Positions 8,199-19,230 are shown, counted from the first letter of the stretch. The stretch is DNA of 64,000 bases from Lactobacillus jensenii DSM 20557 (GCF_001436455.1 NZ_AYYU01000005.1:28123-92122), one strand, 5' to 3'. Translations and numbers: made by a program. Notes: generated by a model from the sequence alone, not told the origin.

Positions 8199-9437
8199 CT
8201 ACTTGCTTCTTTCTGCATGAAGTTGCGCCATTTTAATCATAACATCAACAGCTTTCCACATTGATTCAAGCACTGTGTATTCAAAACGACCGTGCATGTT
8301 TTCTTCACCAGCAAACAAGTTTGGACATGGAAGGCCCATGTAAGTTAATTGTGAACCATCTGTACCACCACGAACTGGATCTTCGTTAATTGTCAAACCT
8401 TCAGCCTTATATGCGTCACGAGCTAAATCTACAACTTCCATGTGCTTTTTAAGTTCGTCGGCCATGTTGTAGTATTGGTCCCACATCTTAAGTTTAAGTC
8501 TTTCTTCCCCGAATTCATCATTCATCTTTTTAACGATTGATTTTACCAAGTTCTTACGAGCTTCTAGACCATCACGTTCAAAGTCACGAATAATGTAGTC
8601 AAGATGAGCATGATCAACTGTTCCTTGGAAGTTCATTAAGTGGTAGAAGCCTTCTCTACCCTCAGTTTGTTCAGGAACTTCATTTTTTGGAAGCGCATTT
8701 TGGAAATTGATACCCACTTGAATTGCGTTAATCATTTGACCCTTGGCAACAGCTGGGTGAACATTAACACCTTGAATATCAAGGCCAAATTGAGCTGCAG
8801 AGAAAGTTCCCCAGTCAAGCTTACCAGGAGCTTCACCATCAACAGTATAAGCAAAATCAGCTCCAAAGTCTTCAACGTCGAAATGTCCAGCACCAGTACC
8901 AATTTCTTCATCCGGAGTAAAGCCTAAACGAATACGGCCATGCTTAATTTCAGGATGGGCTAGTAAGTATTCTGCAAAGGTTACTAATTCGCTGACACCA
9001 CACTTGTCATCCCCACCAAGTAACGTATCACCTGAAGCAGAAATAATGGTTTGACCCTTATATTTCTTCATATTAGGGAAAACAGCAGGATCTAAGTAAA
9101 ATTCACTGTCACCTAGTTGAATTTTACTTTCACCATCATAGTTTTCTACAATTTGTGGCTTAATATTTTCACTATTAAAGTCCGCAGTATCGCAGTGTGC
9201 CAAAAAGCCCATTACTGGCATGTCATAGTCGACATTTGATGGGATTTCAGCAATTAAAACGCCAGCTTTTTCATTGTAGTGAATGTCCGAAAGCCCTAAT
9301 TCTTCTAAGTCCTTCTTAATAATCATTTGGAAATCAACTTCACGTTGAGTAGATGGGAAACGATCAGCATGCTCATCAGAGCGTGAGTTAATTTTAACGT
9401 ATTTCAAAAAACGAGGTAGTAAAGTTGGATATTCCAT
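8199..9437 (-). CDS. pepT: Peptidase T (tripeptide aminopeptidase)
   Basis: Zinc-dependent cytosolic M20 exopeptidase that removes the N-terminal residue from tripeptides, the last stage of peptide use in lactic acid bacteria. At 412 residues it has the usual family length. Metal and catalytic residues visible are HCDTADF (His81, Asp83), GGDDKCG (Asp144), TPDEEIG (Glu177/Glu178) and YTVDG (Asp200), with the last histidine in NMHGRFE near the C-terminus. It is the last gene of the rpsU-to-pepT block, 16 nt after the Nif3 gene. Confidence 0.96.
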   Translation of the reverse strand: MEYPTLLPRFLKYVKINSRSDEHADRFPSTQREVDFQMIIKKDLEELGLSDIHYNEKAGVLIAEIPSNVDYDMPVMGFLAHCDTADFNSENIKPQIVENYDGESKIQLGDSEFYLDPAVFPNMKKYKGQTIISASGDTLLGGDDKCGVSELVTFAEYLLAHPEIKHGRIRLGFTPDEEIGTGAGHFDVEDFGADFAYTVDGEAPGKLDWGTFSAAQFGLDIQGVNVHPAVAKGQMINAIQVGINFQNALPKNEVPEQTEGREGFYHLMNFQGTVDHAHLDYIIRDFERDGLEARKNLVKSIVKKMNDEFGEERLKLKMWDQYYNMADELKKHMEVVDLARDAYKAEGLTINEDPVRGGTDGSQLTYMGLPCPNLFAGEENMHGRFEYTVLESMWKAVDVMIKMAQLHAERSK

Positions 9438-9453
9438 AATTATTTCTTCTTTC

Positions 9454-10251
9454 TTACATTAAATCTTGGAATGGATCAGTTGATTCTTGTGAGACAATAA
9501 TTTCAACTGGCCACTTTTCATCAGCCTTAAAATCATTTAAAATTTCAGCACATTTGGTCTTAAACAGACTCTCTGTGTAATGGCCTGGATCTACAACAGT
9601 TAAGCCACTTGAAATCATATCATGGCCAACATGGTAGTAAACATCTCCAGTAATATATGCATCCAAGTTATCCTTGAGTGCATCACGCCAGAACTTACCA
9701 CCATCACCACACACAAAACCAACTGTTGATATCATTTTATCATTACTTGCTGTGATTAAGCGAACAAAATCAACATTCATTTGCTTTTTGACGTAATAAG
9801 CAAAATCAATTGCCTTCAAAGGCTTGGGTAACTTACCCTTACGTCCAACAGCAATTCCGTCATCATCAATTGCAAATGGTTCAACATCAGTCAAGCCTAA
9901 TTCTTCAGCTTGCCAGTCACTAGAACCATTTTCAGCTTTATCAGAATTGGTATGAATTGAATAAACAGTAATTCCATTTGCAATAATTTTGCCATACATC
10001 GCATTTTGGGGGTCACTGAAGTCTAAATTTCTAGCAGGTCTGAACATTACTGGGTGGTGAGAAATGATTAAGTCAACACCCTTTTCAACTGCCTCATCTA
10101 CTACATTTGGACGCACATCAAGTGTAGTCATAATTTTAGTAACTTCTGCATAAACTGAGCCAATTTGAAGCCCAACTGGGTCACCACTACTTGCAATATT
10201 TTCAGGAAAACGTTCATTCAATTTTGCAATAATGTCTTTAACTTTAGTCAT
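9454..10251 (-). CDS. Nif3-like dinuclear metal-centre hexameric protein (short form)
   Basis: Member of the Nif3/YqfO/GTP cyclohydrolase I type 2-like family, which forms a toroidal hexamer with two metals per subunit. Its biochemical role is unsettled. At 265 residues it is the short form and lacks the PII-like insertion found in the ~370-residue Bacillus YqfO. Metal ligands visible are ISHHP (His65, His66), IHTNSD (His100, Asp104) and VDPGHYTES near residue 220. It overlaps trmK by 8 nt, the usual trmK-nif3 pair of Firmicutes. Confidence 0.9.
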   Translation of the reverse strand: MTKVKDIIAKLNERFPENIASSGDPVGLQIGSVYAEVTKIMTTLDVRPNVVDEAVEKGVDLIISHHPVMFRPARNLDFSDPQNAMYGKIIANGITVYSIHTNSDKAENGSSDWQAEELGLTDVEPFAIDDDGIAVGRKGKLPKPLKAIDFAYYVKKQMNVDFVRLITASNDKMISTVGFVCGDGGKFWRDALKDNLDAYITGDVYYHVGHDMISSGLTVVDPGHYTESLFKTKCAEILNDFKADEKWPVEIIVSQESTDPFQDLM

Positions 10252-10933
10252 TTGTTAGCTCTCCTTCAATAAACTTAATTCTTTGCTCTACTTCAGAAAT
10301 ACGAGTCATATCTTTATTTTTAGCCTTATTAAGATTAACCAAAAGCTGCTTTTGGTAGGCAAGTTGGTTAGTCCACTTTTTGATAAAGACTGAATTCTTC
10401 TCTTTTAATAAAAATGGTCCAAATAAAATTTCTTTATCAGATAACTGATGCATCTTGTCAGTCAAAATAGCCTTAATTAGTTCATAAATATGACCAGCAG
10501 TATCAATAATTTCTTCTTGAATAATCTGATAATTATGCTCCATTAACCACTTTCTAACGCCTGGCTCGCCGATATTAGGTTCGAGGATTAAAGTAGGATA
10601 AAGTTCATCTTTTTCTTTAGCAGCTTCAAGTAAGTCGGTCATTAACTTACCACCCATACCTGCAATTACAACTGTTTCAATTTTATCTTCAGGCTTAATT
10701 GTTTCTAAGCCACTACCAAGACGAGTTTGAATTTGGTTGCTTAATCCTGCTTCAAGAATGTCTGTTTTGGCATTGTCTAAAGGCCCTTTGGCAACATCTG
10801 AAGCAATCGCAAATTGGATCTTTCCTGATTTAACTAAATCAATTGGCAAATATGCATGATCTGTACCAATATCAGCTAAACGTGTATTTTCGTCTACCAT
10901 TGCCGCTAAATGGGCAAGTCTTGTTTCAAGCAT
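10244..10933 (-). CDS. trmK: tRNA (adenine(22)-N1)-methyltransferase
   Basis: SAM-dependent enzyme that methylates A22 in the D-loop of tRNA. The 229-residue protein starts with LAHLAAMVDENTRLADIGTDHAYLP, containing the family SAM-binding motif ADIGTDHAYLP (about 19-29). It continues with VVIAGMGG (about 88-95) and LEPN (about 117), and ends in a coiled-coil C-terminal domain. AGGAGGG precedes the ATG. It sits just after the rpoD terminator with an extended -10 in between, so it may start its own unit with nif3 and pepT. Confidence 0.93.
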   Translation of the reverse strand: MLETRLAHLAAMVDENTRLADIGTDHAYLPIDLVKSGKIQFAIASDVAKGPLDNAKTDILEAGLSNQIQTRLGSGLETIKPEDKIETVVIAGMGGKLMTDLLEAAKEKDELYPTLILEPNIGEPGVRKWLMEHNYQIIQEEIIDTAGHIYELIKAILTDKMHQLSDKEILFGPFLLKEKNSVFIKKWTNQLAYQKQLLVNLNKAKNKDMTRISEVEQRIKFIEGELTND

Positions 10934-10954
10934 GGCATTCCCTCCTATTTATTG

Positions 10955-10963
10955 ATTGTATCA
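10955..10963 (-). promoter_or_regulatory. Extended -10 promoter for trmK-nif3-pepT
   Basis: Minus strand TGA-TACAAT (TGn extended -10) immediately after the rpoD terminator T-run and 22 nt upstream of trmK. No -35 is visible. Confidence 0.4.
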
Positions 10964-10989
10964 AAAAAGCCCCGATAAGGGGCTTTTTA
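10963..10989 (-). terminator. rpoD terminator
   Basis: AAAAAGCCCC/GGGGCTTTTTT stem with a short TTAT/GATA loop, starting 7 nt after the rpoD stop codon. Confidence 0.92.
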
Positions 10990-10995
10990 TTTCGC

Positions 10996-12090
10996 TTAGT
11001 CTAAGAAATCTTTTAATTGGTTTGATCTACTTGGGTGACGTAGTTTACGTAAAGCTTTTGCTTCAATCTGACGAATACGTTCACGAGTAACACCAAATAC
11101 TTTACCAACTTCTTCCAAAGTTCTAGTTCGACCATCATCAAGTCCAAAACGTAAACGAAGCACATTTTCTTCACGATCAGTCAAAGTATCTAAAACTTCT
11201 TCAAGTTGTTCCTTAAGCATTTCATATGATGCATGTTGTTCAGGACTAGTAGCGTCTTTATCTTCGATAAAGTCACCTAAGTGTGAATCATCTTCTTCAC
11301 CAATTGGTGTTTCAAGTGAGACAGGTTCTTGAGCAATCTTCAAGATGTCACGAACCTTATCAGTTCCCATATCCATTTCAGCACCAATTTCTTCTGGCGT
11401 TGGTTCACGTCCTAAATCTTGTAAAAGTTGACGTTGAATTCTAATTAACTTGTTGATAGTTTCAACCATGTGAACTGGAATTCTGATTGTTCTTGCTTGG
11501 TCAGCAATTGCACGAGTAATTGCTTGACGAATCCACCAAGTTGCATAAGTAGAAAACTTAAAACCAAGTTTATAGTTAAACTTATCAACGGCCTTCATCA
11601 ACCCCATATTTCCTTCTTGAATCAAGTCAAGGAATTGCATTCCACGTCCTACATAACGTTTTGCAATTGAAACAACCAATCTCAAGTTGGCTTCAGCAAG
11701 TTCTTGCTTGGCTTCTTCATCACCATCTTGAATTCGCTTAGCAAGAGTAATTTCTTCATCAGCATTCAAAAGAGGAACTCGACCAATTTCTTTTAAGTAC
11801 ATTCTAACTGGGTCATTCATCCGAACACTTGCAGGTGCAGATAAATCTTTGAGTTCTTCTTTTTCAACATCTTTTTGTTTCTTTAAGGCTAAGTTTGATG
11901 GGTCACCGTTTGCATCAACGATACTGATTCCATTATCTTCAAATTCTTGAACCAGTTGGTCAACAGCCTTGCCTTCAAGCTTGTATGGCTTGATTAACTT
12001 TTCAGTAAAGTCGGTTTCAGTAATCTCTTTACTCTTTTTGACTTCTTTGACAAGTTCTTTAACTTTTTTGTCTAAAGTCATGTCTGCCAT
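10996..12090 (-). CDS. rpoD: RNA polymerase primary sigma factor RpoD/SigA
   Basis: Housekeeping sigma-70 factor that directs RNA polymerase to TTGACA/TATAAT promoters. The 364-residue length matches the Gram-positive SigA form with a short region 1.1. Region 1.2 is at about 90-120 ([11 protein letters not shown]). Region 2 is at about 130-200, with the core-binding and -10-recognition helices ([24 protein letters not shown]). Region 4 at about 300-360 carries the -35 helix ([20 protein letters not shown]). It follows dnaG by 12 nt, the conserved macromolecular-synthesis operon. Confidence 0.98.
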   Translation of the reverse strand: MADMTLDKKVKELVKEVKKSKEITETDFTEKLIKPYKLEGKAVDQLVQEFEDNGISIVDANGDPSNLALKKQKDVEKEELKDLSAPASVRMNDPVRMYLKEIGRVPLLNADEEITLAKRIQDGDEEAKQELAEANLRLVVSIAKRYVGRGMQFLDLIQEGNMGLMKAVDKFNYKLGFKFSTYATWWIRQAITRAIADQARTIRIPVHMVETINKLIRIQRQLLQDLGREPTPEEIGAEMDMGTDKVRDILKIAQEPVSLETPIGEEDDSHLGDFIEDKDATSPEQHASYEMLKEQLEEVLDTLTDREENVLRLRFGLDDGRTRTLEEVGKVFGVTRERIRQIEAKALRKLRHPSRSNQLKDFLD

Positions 12091-12102
12091 TAATTAGCCT
12101 CC

Positions 12103-13890
12103 CTAATTGTTATTGCGTTTTGCATTAATGATCATCTCTAAAGTCTTAAGAACCTGATCTTCATCTTGTCTGCGTTGTGCATCTTGCAACTGCATTTGTA
12201 AGTTGCTAATTTTCCGCTGATTATCAAGTCTCTTAAGTGATGCCAATAAACCATCAACTTCTTCTTTAGAAAAGTCTTCTGGCATTGTCATCATTTCCAT
12301 GTTATCTATTATACCCTTTAAATCATCAGGAATAAAATCATAGAAACTGTTAATTGTAGCATTATCATGTGTTTCTTCAAAATCAAGCCAAGATTCTGCT
12401 AACTTAGCATAATTTTCGTCTGGAAAAAGGAAGTGTAAGCCTAATAAATAATTTCTAACTTTTTCAGAATGAACAAATAAATACAACAAACGTACAAGTG
12501 CTGGATTAGTATTATGCAGAGTTGCCACTTGGGTCTTACTTTGTTCTTCTGGTTCAAAATTATATTGTTTTTTTCTTCTTTCAGCTACACGAAGTCTTCG
12601 CCCTTCTCGCAGCAAGCTAACCTTCAACGAGTCTTCAGAAACTCCTACTTTTTTGGCAAGTTTCGTCACATAAAGGTCTCGTTCAACGGGATTAGTTAGT
12701 GGAGCTATTAGCTTAATCGCCTCATCCAAATAAGCTAATTTTTCACGGTCATTTGAAAAATTATACTTTAATTCCAATCGTTTTAAGAAAAAGTCAGTTG
12801 GAGTAATTGCCCCTTTAACTTCATCTTGATAACGCTCAGGGCCATATTTCTTTACATACTCATCAGGGTCAAGCCCTTCTGGTAATGAAACTACACCAAC
12901 TTGAAAGCCACCAATTGTTTCAAACATATGACTTGCTCTCTCAATTGCGTGTTGTCCAGGTTCATCACCATCGTAATTAATTATAATATTGCGACTGATT
13001 CGCTTAAGTAAATACACCTGATCATCTGTTAAACTAGTTCCCATCGATGCAATCCCTGTCTTAATTCCAGCCTTATAGGCTGCAATTACATCCATGTATC
13101 CTTCATATAAGACAAGGTGCTTTTCGGTCCGAACGGCTTTTTTCGCTTCTTTTAAATGAAATAGGACTTTAGATTTATTAAAAATCTCTGTTTCTGGACT
13201 ATTTAAATATTTGGCTAATTCTTTATTATTGGAAATTCTTCGACCTGAAAAGCCAACAATATATCCTACTTCATCTGCTAAAGGAAACATTAAACGATCA
13301 CGAAAACGGTCAAAAAGCTGTCCGCTTTCATTTTGAGAAAAGAGCCCACTTTTAGCGAGCACTGTATCATCGTATCCTTTACCACGTAAGAAAGTTAACA
13401 ATAAATGATCACTATTTGGTGCATACCCAATTTGGAAATGTTCAAGTAAGTCTTCAGATAACTCGCGCTCTTTTGCATAATTGAGAGCCCGTTCACCAGC
13501 CTTACTAGTTAACAAAACTTGATGGAAAAACTCGCAAGCATCTTGGTGAACTTTCTTTAAAGGGCTTAAAGGTTTCGCCTCTGATTGGTAGCTACTTGGC
13601 ATTGCTAAGTTAGCCATTTTTGCTACTTCAGCAACAGCCTCCGGAAAGCTTAAGCTTTCCTTATATTGCATAAAACTAAAGACATTACCACCTTTACCAC
13701 AACCAAAACACTTGAAAAATTGCTTATCTTCACTAACAGTAAATGAAGGAGTCTTTTCTTGGTGAAAAGGACAAAGGCCTACATAGTCTTTGCCCCTTTT
13801 TTCTAGTGACACATATTGACTTATTACATCAACTATATTGATGCCATTTCGTACCTCATTGATAAAATCTTCTGGGATTCGTCCAGCCAA
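12103..13890 (-). CDS. dnaG: DNA primase
   Basis: Synthesises RNA primers at the replication fork in partnership with the DnaB-type helicase. The 595-residue protein has a zinc ribbon (CPFHQ and CFGCGKGG, Cys40/His43/Cys61/Cys64), a TOPRIM core (LYEGYMDVIAAYKAG, INYDGDEPGQ) and a C-terminal helicase-binding region of low conservation. I place the start at the TTG at 13890 because AGAGGTG lies 6 nt upstream; an in-frame GTG six codons earlier overlaps that site. A possible extended -10 (TGTTATAAA) lies at about 13924 between glyS and dnaG. rpoD follows directly. Confidence 0.96.
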   Translation of the reverse strand: MAGRIPEDFINEVRNGINIVDVISQYVSLEKRGKDYVGLCPFHQEKTPSFTVSEDKQFFKCFGCGKGGNVFSFMQYKESLSFPEAVAEVAKMANLAMPSSYQSEAKPLSPLKKVHQDACEFFHQVLLTSKAGERALNYAKERELSEDLLEHFQIGYAPNSDHLLLTFLRGKGYDDTVLAKSGLFSQNESGQLFDRFRDRLMFPLADEVGYIVGFSGRRISNNKELAKYLNSPETEIFNKSKVLFHLKEAKKAVRTEKHLVLYEGYMDVIAAYKAGIKTGIASMGTSLTDDQVYLLKRISRNIIINYDGDEPGQHAIERASHMFETIGGFQVGVVSLPEGLDPDEYVKKYGPERYQDEVKGAITPTDFFLKRLELKYNFSNDREKLAYLDEAIKLIAPLTNPVERDLYVTKLAKKVGVSEDSLKVSLLREGRRLRVAERRKKQYNFEPEEQSKTQVATLHNTNPALVRLLYLFVHSEKVRNYLLGLHFLFPDENYAKLAESWLDFEETHDNATINSFYDFIPDDLKGIIDNMEMMTMPEDFSKEEVDGLLASLKRLDNQRKISNLQMQLQDAQRRQDEDQVLKTLEMIINAKRNNN

Positions 13891-13940
13891 TTGTATCACC
13901 TCTTTCACTAGACTTGTCTTTATTTTATAACAAAATCAAT

Positions 13941-16007
13941 TTACTTAATAACCAACTTACTCAATGCACCTAAGCGAGTAGCTAATTCATTGATTTGACT
14001 CAATTGAGCCAAGCGGTTATTCTTAACTGCTTCATCTTTGGCCATAATCATATTAACTTCAAAGTAGCGATCAATTACTTTTTGCATTGAAACAAATGCT
14101 TCATATAATTCAGTTAAGTTATCAATTGCTTGTAAGTTTTGACTAGCTAAATATAATTCATTTTCAGAATTATCTTCAAATAAGTCACTCTTAACTACAC
14201 TATCACCCTTATATTTTGCCTTCTTCAAAATATTTTCAATTCTAATTAAACTTTCGACAACTGGCTTAAATTCAGGTGAATCATGATGAGCTTGCAAAAC
14301 TTTAGCTGCAGCTAAAATTCGACTAGGATCTTTTTGACTTGAGTGAAGAACAGCATCAATTACATCATACTTGTAATTATTAGTTTGTAAGAATTGCTTA
14401 ATTCGATCACGAATAAAGAGTGAAATTTCTTCATCTTCTTGACTAGTCTTAGGCATTTTAGCCTTTGTTTTACCATCAAGAAGTTCAACCATTTTTGGTA
14501 AAGCCTTATCAATTGCTAGTGACCAATTTTCGTTAAGTAAAATTCTTACAATTCCATATGCGTATCTTCTAAGTGCATATGGGTCATTTGAAGAAGTTGG
14601 AATCATACCAGCAGCAAAGAAAGTAATAATATTATCAAATTTATCTGCAACTGACAATAATGCTCCTACTTCACTAGTTGGTAATTCTCCTTCAGCTGTG
14701 AGTGGCATGTAATGCTCTTTAATTGCAAGAGCAACATCTTTATTTTCACCAGCAAGTTCAGCATAATGCATTCCCATTACACCTTGAAGTTCAGCAAATT
14801 CACCAACCATTTGAGTAACTAAGTCAAACTTGTAAAGTTCACTAGCACGATCAAAGTTTTTAATTACTTCATCACTTAGGCCAAATTTCTTTGCAAGGTA
14901 TTCACCAATAATGCGAACACGAATAAGTTTTTCAGCCATTGAGCCAATTTTATCGTGGAATGAAACTTTATCAAGTCTTGAAACGAAGTGACTAAGAGGA
15001 TATTTCTTATCTTCGTCATAGAAGAATTTTGCATCATCTAAACGTGCAACTAATACCTTTTCATTTCCACTGATAACATTTTCAAGAAATTCCTTATTAC
15101 CATTACGAACTGAGATAAAGTGGTTAATCAACTTGCCATCTTGATCATAAACTTCGAAGTATCTTTGATTATCTTTCATTGATGTAATCAAAACTTCATC
15201 TGGAATATTTAGATAACTTTCATCAAAACTACCAGCAAATACAGTTGGATATTCAACCAAGTTAGTAACTTCCTCTAGTAAGCTAGCATCTAACTTAACC
15301 TTCCAATTATTTTCAGCAACTAATTGGTCGATTTGGTTGACTATCATTGTCTTACGTTCTGCTGCATCAGCAATAACAAATTGGCTCTTCAAAGCTTCTT
15401 CATAATCATCACTGTTTGCCAAAATAACGCTGTCACCTAAGAAGCGGTGGCCCATAGTCTTACGACCAGCAGTAATATCTAAAATTTTAACAGGAACAAC
15501 TTCACTGCCAAATAATGACACTAACCAGTGAATTGGACGAACAAATTCAAAGTCATTGCTGCCCCAACGCATCTTTGTAGGGAAAGTCATGGCCTTAATA
15601 ATATCGCTCATCCCTAATAAGATATCTGTTGCAAGCTTACCAGCTTTTTGAACATGAACATAAGCATATTCAGTGCCCTTTAAGTCTTCAAAGTAGATAT
15701 CATCAGTAGTCATACCTTGGCCACGGACGAAGCCTTGTGCTGCTTTAGTAAAATTACCTTCACTATCTAAGGCAATCTTCTTTGCAGGACCTTTTTTAAC
15801 TTCATCAATATCTGCTTGCTTTTCAGCTAAGTCTTGAACCAAAATTGTCAAACGACGAGGAGTTGAAAAAGTCTTAATTGCCTTAAATTCCAAGCCATTA
15901 TCCTTCAAGAACTTGCTAGTACGATCTGCTAATTGCTTTACACTTCTAGAAACAACATGAGCTGGCATTTCTTCAGTGCCAATTTCAAATAAATAATCTT
16001 TAGTCAT
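13941..16007 (-). CDS. glyS: Glycine-tRNA ligase beta subunit
   Basis: Beta subunit of the alpha2beta2 glycyl-tRNA synthetase, which provides tRNA binding for the charging reaction. The 688-residue length is usual. The N-terminus [13 protein letters not shown] is diagnostic, and the HD-like middle and anticodon-binding C-terminal parts are present. I use the ATG at 16007, 7 nt after a GGAG; the in-frame GTG two codons upstream is less well placed. The gene overlaps the end of glyQ by 8 nt, so the subunits are translationally coupled. It is controlled by the glycine T-box upstream of glyQ. Confidence 0.97.
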   Translation of the reverse strand: MTKDYLFEIGTEEMPAHVVSRSVKQLADRTSKFLKDNGLEFKAIKTFSTPRRLTILVQDLAEKQADIDEVKKGPAKKIALDSEGNFTKAAQGFVRGQGMTTDDIYFEDLKGTEYAYVHVQKAGKLATDILLGMSDIIKAMTFPTKMRWGSNDFEFVRPIHWLVSLFGSEVVPVKILDITAGRKTMGHRFLGDSVILANSDDYEEALKSQFVIADAAERKTMIVNQIDQLVAENNWKVKLDASLLEEVTNLVEYPTVFAGSFDESYLNIPDEVLITSMKDNQRYFEVYDQDGKLINHFISVRNGNKEFLENVISGNEKVLVARLDDAKFFYDEDKKYPLSHFVSRLDKVSFHDKIGSMAEKLIRVRIIGEYLAKKFGLSDEVIKNFDRASELYKFDLVTQMVGEFAELQGVMGMHYAELAGENKDVALAIKEHYMPLTAEGELPTSEVGALLSVADKFDNIITFFAAGMIPTSSNDPYALRRYAYGIVRILLNENWSLAIDKALPKMVELLDGKTKAKMPKTSQEDEEISLFIRDRIKQFLQTNNYKYDVIDAVLHSSQKDPSRILAAAKVLQAHHDSPEFKPVVESLIRIENILKKAKYKGDSVVKSDLFEDNSENELYLASQNLQAIDNLTELYEAFVSMQKVIDRYFEVNMIMAKDEAVKNNRLAQLSQINELATRLGALSKLVIK

Positions 16008-16917
16008 TTTCACTCTCCGCCTTTTCTACTTCTGCGCTCTTAAGTAAAGGGAATCCTCTCTTTTCACGTTCTTCAACAAAGCATTGAGCAACTTCATGGG
16101 CCATATTTCTAATTCTTGCTAAGTAACCAGCTCTTTCAGTAACAGAAACAGCACCACGCGCATCAAGCAAGTTGAATGTGTGACTACACTTCAAAATGTA
16201 GTCATATGCTGGGTGAACTAAGTTCTTGCCAAGTAATTCTTTTGCAGTTGCTTCATATGTATCAAAGAATTGTAATAATTCTTCTTGATTACTTTCTTCA
16301 AAGGCATACTTAGAATGTTCATATTCTGGTTCTTTAAAGATATCACGATATAAAATTCCATTACCCCATTCAAGGTCAAACACACTGTTAACATCTTGAA
16401 TATATGAAGCTAATCTTTCAACACCGTATGTAATTTCACTCATAGTTGGCTTAACATCTAATTCACCAACAACTTGGAAGTAAGTAAATTGTGAAACTTC
16501 CATTCCATCAAGCCAAACTTCCCAACCAACACCGGCACAACCCATTGATGGGTTTTCCCAGTTATCTTCAACGAAACGAATATCATGTTCAAGTGGTTCA
16601 ATCCCCAAAACACGAAGACTATCTAAATAGTATTGTTGAATGTCAATTGGAGCAGGCTTAATAACTGCTTGGAATTGGTGGTGTTGGAATAACCGATTAG
16701 GGTTGTCACCGTATCTACCATCAGCAGGTCTTCTTGATGGTTCAACATAACATGCTGCCCAAGGTTCTGGACCTACTGCACGTAAAAAAGTATAAGGGCT
16801 CATAGTCCCTGCCCCTTTTTCAACATCGTAAGAAGGCATAATCATGCAACCTTTAGAAGCCCAAAATTGTTCTAATTTAAAAATCATATCTTGGACATTT
16901 AATTTCTTATTTGTCAT
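16000..16917 (-). CDS. glyQ: Glycine-tRNA ligase alpha subunit
   Basis: Catalytic subunit that makes glycyl-adenylate and charges tRNA-Gly with GlyS. The 305-residue sequence carries the class II motifs, including [13 protein letters not shown] near residue 36, RRPADGRYG and [10 protein letters not shown], and the run [16 protein letters not shown]. An AGGAGGAAAT ribosome binding site precedes the ATG. A T-box leader lies directly upstream, so the operon is read through when uncharged tRNA-Gly accumulates. Confidence 0.98.
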   Translation of the reverse strand: MTNKKLNVQDMIFKLEQFWASKGCMIMPSYDVEKGAGTMSPYTFLRAVGPEPWAACYVEPSRRPADGRYGDNPNRLFQHHQFQAVIKPAPIDIQQYYLDSLRVLGIEPLEHDIRFVEDNWENPSMGCAGVGWEVWLDGMEVSQFTYFQVVGELDVKPTMSEITYGVERLASYIQDVNSVFDLEWGNGILYRDIFKEPEYEHSKYAFEESNQEELLQFFDTYEATAKELLGKNLVHPAYDYILKCSHTFNLLDARGAVSVTERAGYLARIRNMAHEVAQCFVEEREKRGFPLLKSAEVEKAESEND

Positions 16918-16939
16918 CTAATTTCCTCCTGTGCAAAGG

Positions 16940-17113
16940 CATAAAAAAAGCCTATGCAAAATTTTGCATAGGGACGAATTAATCGCGGTTCCACCCTAAT
17001 TCAGGAAGCTATCGTTTCCTGCGCTTAATTAAGTCGACTAGAGGTGCCTTTTCCTAGGTGCTCTCTCATCAAACAGCACTCGCTTAACTAGTACTTTTCT
17101 TATCCTCATCTTT
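16940..17113 (-). ncRNA. T-box riboswitch upstream of glyQS
   Basis: The T-box core AGGGTGGAACCGCG (complement at about 16984-16997) is followed by a terminator, GCCTATGCAAA/TTTGCATAGGC with a T-run (16944-16973). A GGC triplet at 17046-17048 in an AAAAGGCACC context is a plausible glycine specifier. The AG-rich GATGAGAGAG of stem I is also visible. The leader binds uncharged tRNA-Gly and switches from terminator to antiterminator. Confidence 0.92.
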
Positions 17114-17121
17114 GTCAATAT

Positions 17122-17150
17122 ACTATGACATTTTACCATATTTTTGTCAA
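17122..17150 (-). promoter_or_regulatory. Promoter of the glyQS leader
   Basis: TTGACA (17145-17150) and CATAGT (17122-17127) spaced 17 nt on the minus strand, ending just before the T-box stem I. The -10 is a weak match. Confidence 0.45.
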
Positions 17151-17160
17151 AATTGTGCAA

Positions 17161-17916
17161 CTAAATATTAAGTCTCCGCATCTCATCTAAAAATTTTTTA
17201 GTCTTCAAATTTATATCAACTGTTTGAAAATAAATTCGGTCAATTGCTTTTCTAATTACTTTCTTAGTATCAGATTTAACATTGATTTGTCCCAAACGTT
17301 CTATTTTAATTAAACCCAATGTTCTAATCATTGCAACTTGTTTATCATTTAAATGCATTCGCGCTATTTGATTGAAATGCTTTTGGCAAATGATTCCACC
17401 GGCACTAATTGAATAATCAAATGGGCCATGTGTTTCCCCACAAATAGCACACTGCTTCAATTGTGGTCTAACTCCATAGACTGCTAACATTTGTAATTCA
17501 ACTAACTGACAAATAATTTCCGGATCTACTCCTGCATTTAATTTGTCCAAAGCTACTAATATCAACTTATAAAAATTACCTAAAGATTGATATTCAATAA
17601 AGGCATGATCAAGCAAATCACACAAATAGCATGCGTAACTGTTTAGAGTTAAATCACTGTATAAGTTAGTAAATTGCTTAACATCTTTATACGTTTTTAA
17701 AGTACTAAGTCCCTTTTGACTAGTTAAGACTTGATATTTTCCAAAAGAAAAAGCTAAAACACTCGCACTTAGTTTTGACTTTGGCCGCAAAGCCCCTCTA
17801 ACCAGCATAGTAAAAATGCCCATGTCTTTACTAATAATTTTAGCTAAGACATCGGCTTCTTTATACCTTTGACGTTTAAAAACAATCCCTGTTACTTCAA
17901 CGACTTCTTTAACCAT
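17161..17916 (-). CDS. recO: DNA repair protein RecO
   Basis: Recombination mediator that works with RecR and RecF to load RecA on SSB-coated single-stranded DNA. The 251-residue protein has the N-terminal OB fold (GIVFKRQRYKEADVLAKI, about 10-27) and a helical C-terminal domain. The C-terminal domain includes a four-cysteine zinc cluster, CAIC and, about 20 residues later, a CxxH-type stretch (IICQKH). Its ATG overlaps the era stop by one base. It is the last gene before the glyQS promoter. Confidence 0.94.
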   Translation of the reverse strand: MVKEVVEVTGIVFKRQRYKEADVLAKIISKDMGIFTMLVRGALRPKSKLSASVLAFSFGKYQVLTSQKGLSTLKTYKDVKQFTNLYSDLTLNSYACYLCDLLDHAFIEYQSLGNFYKLILVALDKLNAGVDPEIICQLVELQMLAVYGVRPQLKQCAICGETHGPFDYSISAGGIICQKHFNQIARMHLNDKQVAMIRTLGLIKIERLGQINVKSDTKKVIRKAIDRIYFQTVDINLKTKKFLDEMRRLNI

Positions 17917-18824
17917 TAAAACAAGTCCTTGCTGTCATATCCAATTTGCTTCAAAAAGCTTGGGTCAGTTCGCCAATTCTTTTGAACTTTTACCCATAAG
18001 TGAAGATTAATTTTCTCACCTAATAAAGATTCAATTTGCTTACGTGATTGAATACCAATCTTTTTCAGCATACTACCACCTCTACCGATGATAATCTTCT
18101 TTTGACCATCGCGTTCAACGTAAATAGTAGCTTCTACTTGTAACTTACCATTAATTCGCTCGTTCATTCTGTCAACGACAACCGCAGTTGCGTGCGGAAT
18201 TTCTTGTTGAGTTAAGCGCAAAATCTGCTCACGGATTAATTCAGCAACAACGAAATATTCTGGACGGTCAGTCACTTCATCACTACCATAAAATTGTGGC
18301 CCTTCTGGTAAGTACTTGTATAAAGTAGAAATTAAATCTTCCATGTTGTTACCATTAGTTGCAGAAATCGGTACAATTTCCGCAAACTTGCCCAATTTTT
18401 GGTATGACTCAATTACTGGAAGTAAGGCGTCTGGGTGCACTTGATCAATTTTATTGATAATTAAAAAAACGGGAGCTTTTACTTTACTAAGTAAATCAGC
18501 AATATATTCATCACCTTTGCCAACTTTTTCAGGTTCAACCATAAAAAATACTAGGTCAACATCATTTAATGATGAAAGACTAGCCTTATCCATATAGTCA
18601 TCTAACTTGTTCTTAGGTTTATGAATCCCAGGTGTATCTACAAATACAGCTTGTAAGTTATCAGTTGTAAAAATACCAGAAATTTTATTTCTAGTTGTTT
18701 GAGGTTTATTAGAGGTAATAACCACCTTTTGACCAATTAAATGATTCATCAAAGTTGACTTACCAACATTTGGACGACCAATTAAGGCAACAAAGCCAGA
18801 TTTAAACTTATTTGTTTCTACCAT
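17916..18824 (-). CDS. era: GTPase Era
   Basis: Essential GTPase that binds the 3' end of 16S rRNA and assists 30S subunit assembly. The 302-residue length is typical. The G motifs are visible: GRPNVGKST (G1, about 16-24), DTPG (G3, about 63), NKID (G4, about 125) and SATNG (G5). The C-terminal KH domain has [11 protein letters not shown] (about 248-258). It overlaps the end of cdd by 17 nt and is followed by recO, a common Firmicute order (ybeY, cdd, era, recO). The diacylglycerol kinase gene often found between ybeY and era is absent. Confidence 0.97.
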   Translation of the reverse strand: MVETNKFKSGFVALIGRPNVGKSTLMNHLIGQKVVITSNKPQTTRNKISGIFTTDNLQAVFVDTPGIHKPKNKLDDYMDKASLSSLNDVDLVFFMVEPEKVGKGDEYIADLLSKVKAPVFLIINKIDQVHPDALLPVIESYQKLGKFAEIVPISATNGNNMEDLISTLYKYLPEGPQFYGSDEVTDRPEYFVVAELIREQILRLTQQEIPHATAVVVDRMNERINGKLQVEATIYVERDGQKKIIIGRGGSMLKKIGIQSRKQIESLLGEKINLHLWVKVQKNWRTDPSFLKQIGYDSKDLF

Positions 18825-19230
18825 CGACTAAATCTCCATCTGTAAAGTAATAAGGTAAAATATCAGCAAGTGTTGCTTCTTTATAATCGCCTTTTGCATT
18901 TGTTAATACGATTTTAGTATCAGCTTGCATAAATTCAGCCATTACTTGGCGACAAGAACCACAAGGTGAAATAGGTCGGCTAGTATTTCCAGTGATTAAT
19001 AAACACTTAATTGGATCATTGGTTAAGCCTTGATTAACATAGTTAAAGATTGCCACCCGTTCAGCACAAATAGTTGAACCATAAGCAGCATTTTCGATAT
19101 TAACTCCAGTAGTAATTTTGCCAGATTCAGTTAACAATGCAGCTGAAACATGAAATTTAGAATATGGAGCGTACGCAGTATCTAAATGTTCAACGGCAAG
19201 ATCATATAGTTTCTTTTCTTCTGAATTCAT
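18808..19230 (-). CDS. cdd: Cytidine deaminase
   Basis: Zinc enzyme of pyrimidine salvage that converts cytidine or deoxycytidine to uridine or deoxyuridine. The 140-residue protein is the homotetrameric form. Zinc ligands and the catalytic glutamate are in CAERVAIF (about residues 55-62) and PCGSCRQVM (about 88-96), giving three cysteines as in Bacillus Cdd. The ATG overlaps the ybeY stop by one base, and the gene overlaps era by 17 nt. Confidence 0.96.
   Translation of the reverse strand: MNSEEKKLYDLAVEHLDTAYAPYSKFHVSAALLTESGKITTGVNIENAAYGSTICAERVAIFNYVNQGLTNDPIKCLLITGNTSRPISPCGSCRQVMAEFMQADTKIVLTNAKGDYKEATLADILPYYFTDGDLVDGRNK

Noticed and set aside
8640..8927. Plus-strand ORF of 95 codons
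   Set aside because: Shadow of pepT; composition follows the opposite-strand codons.
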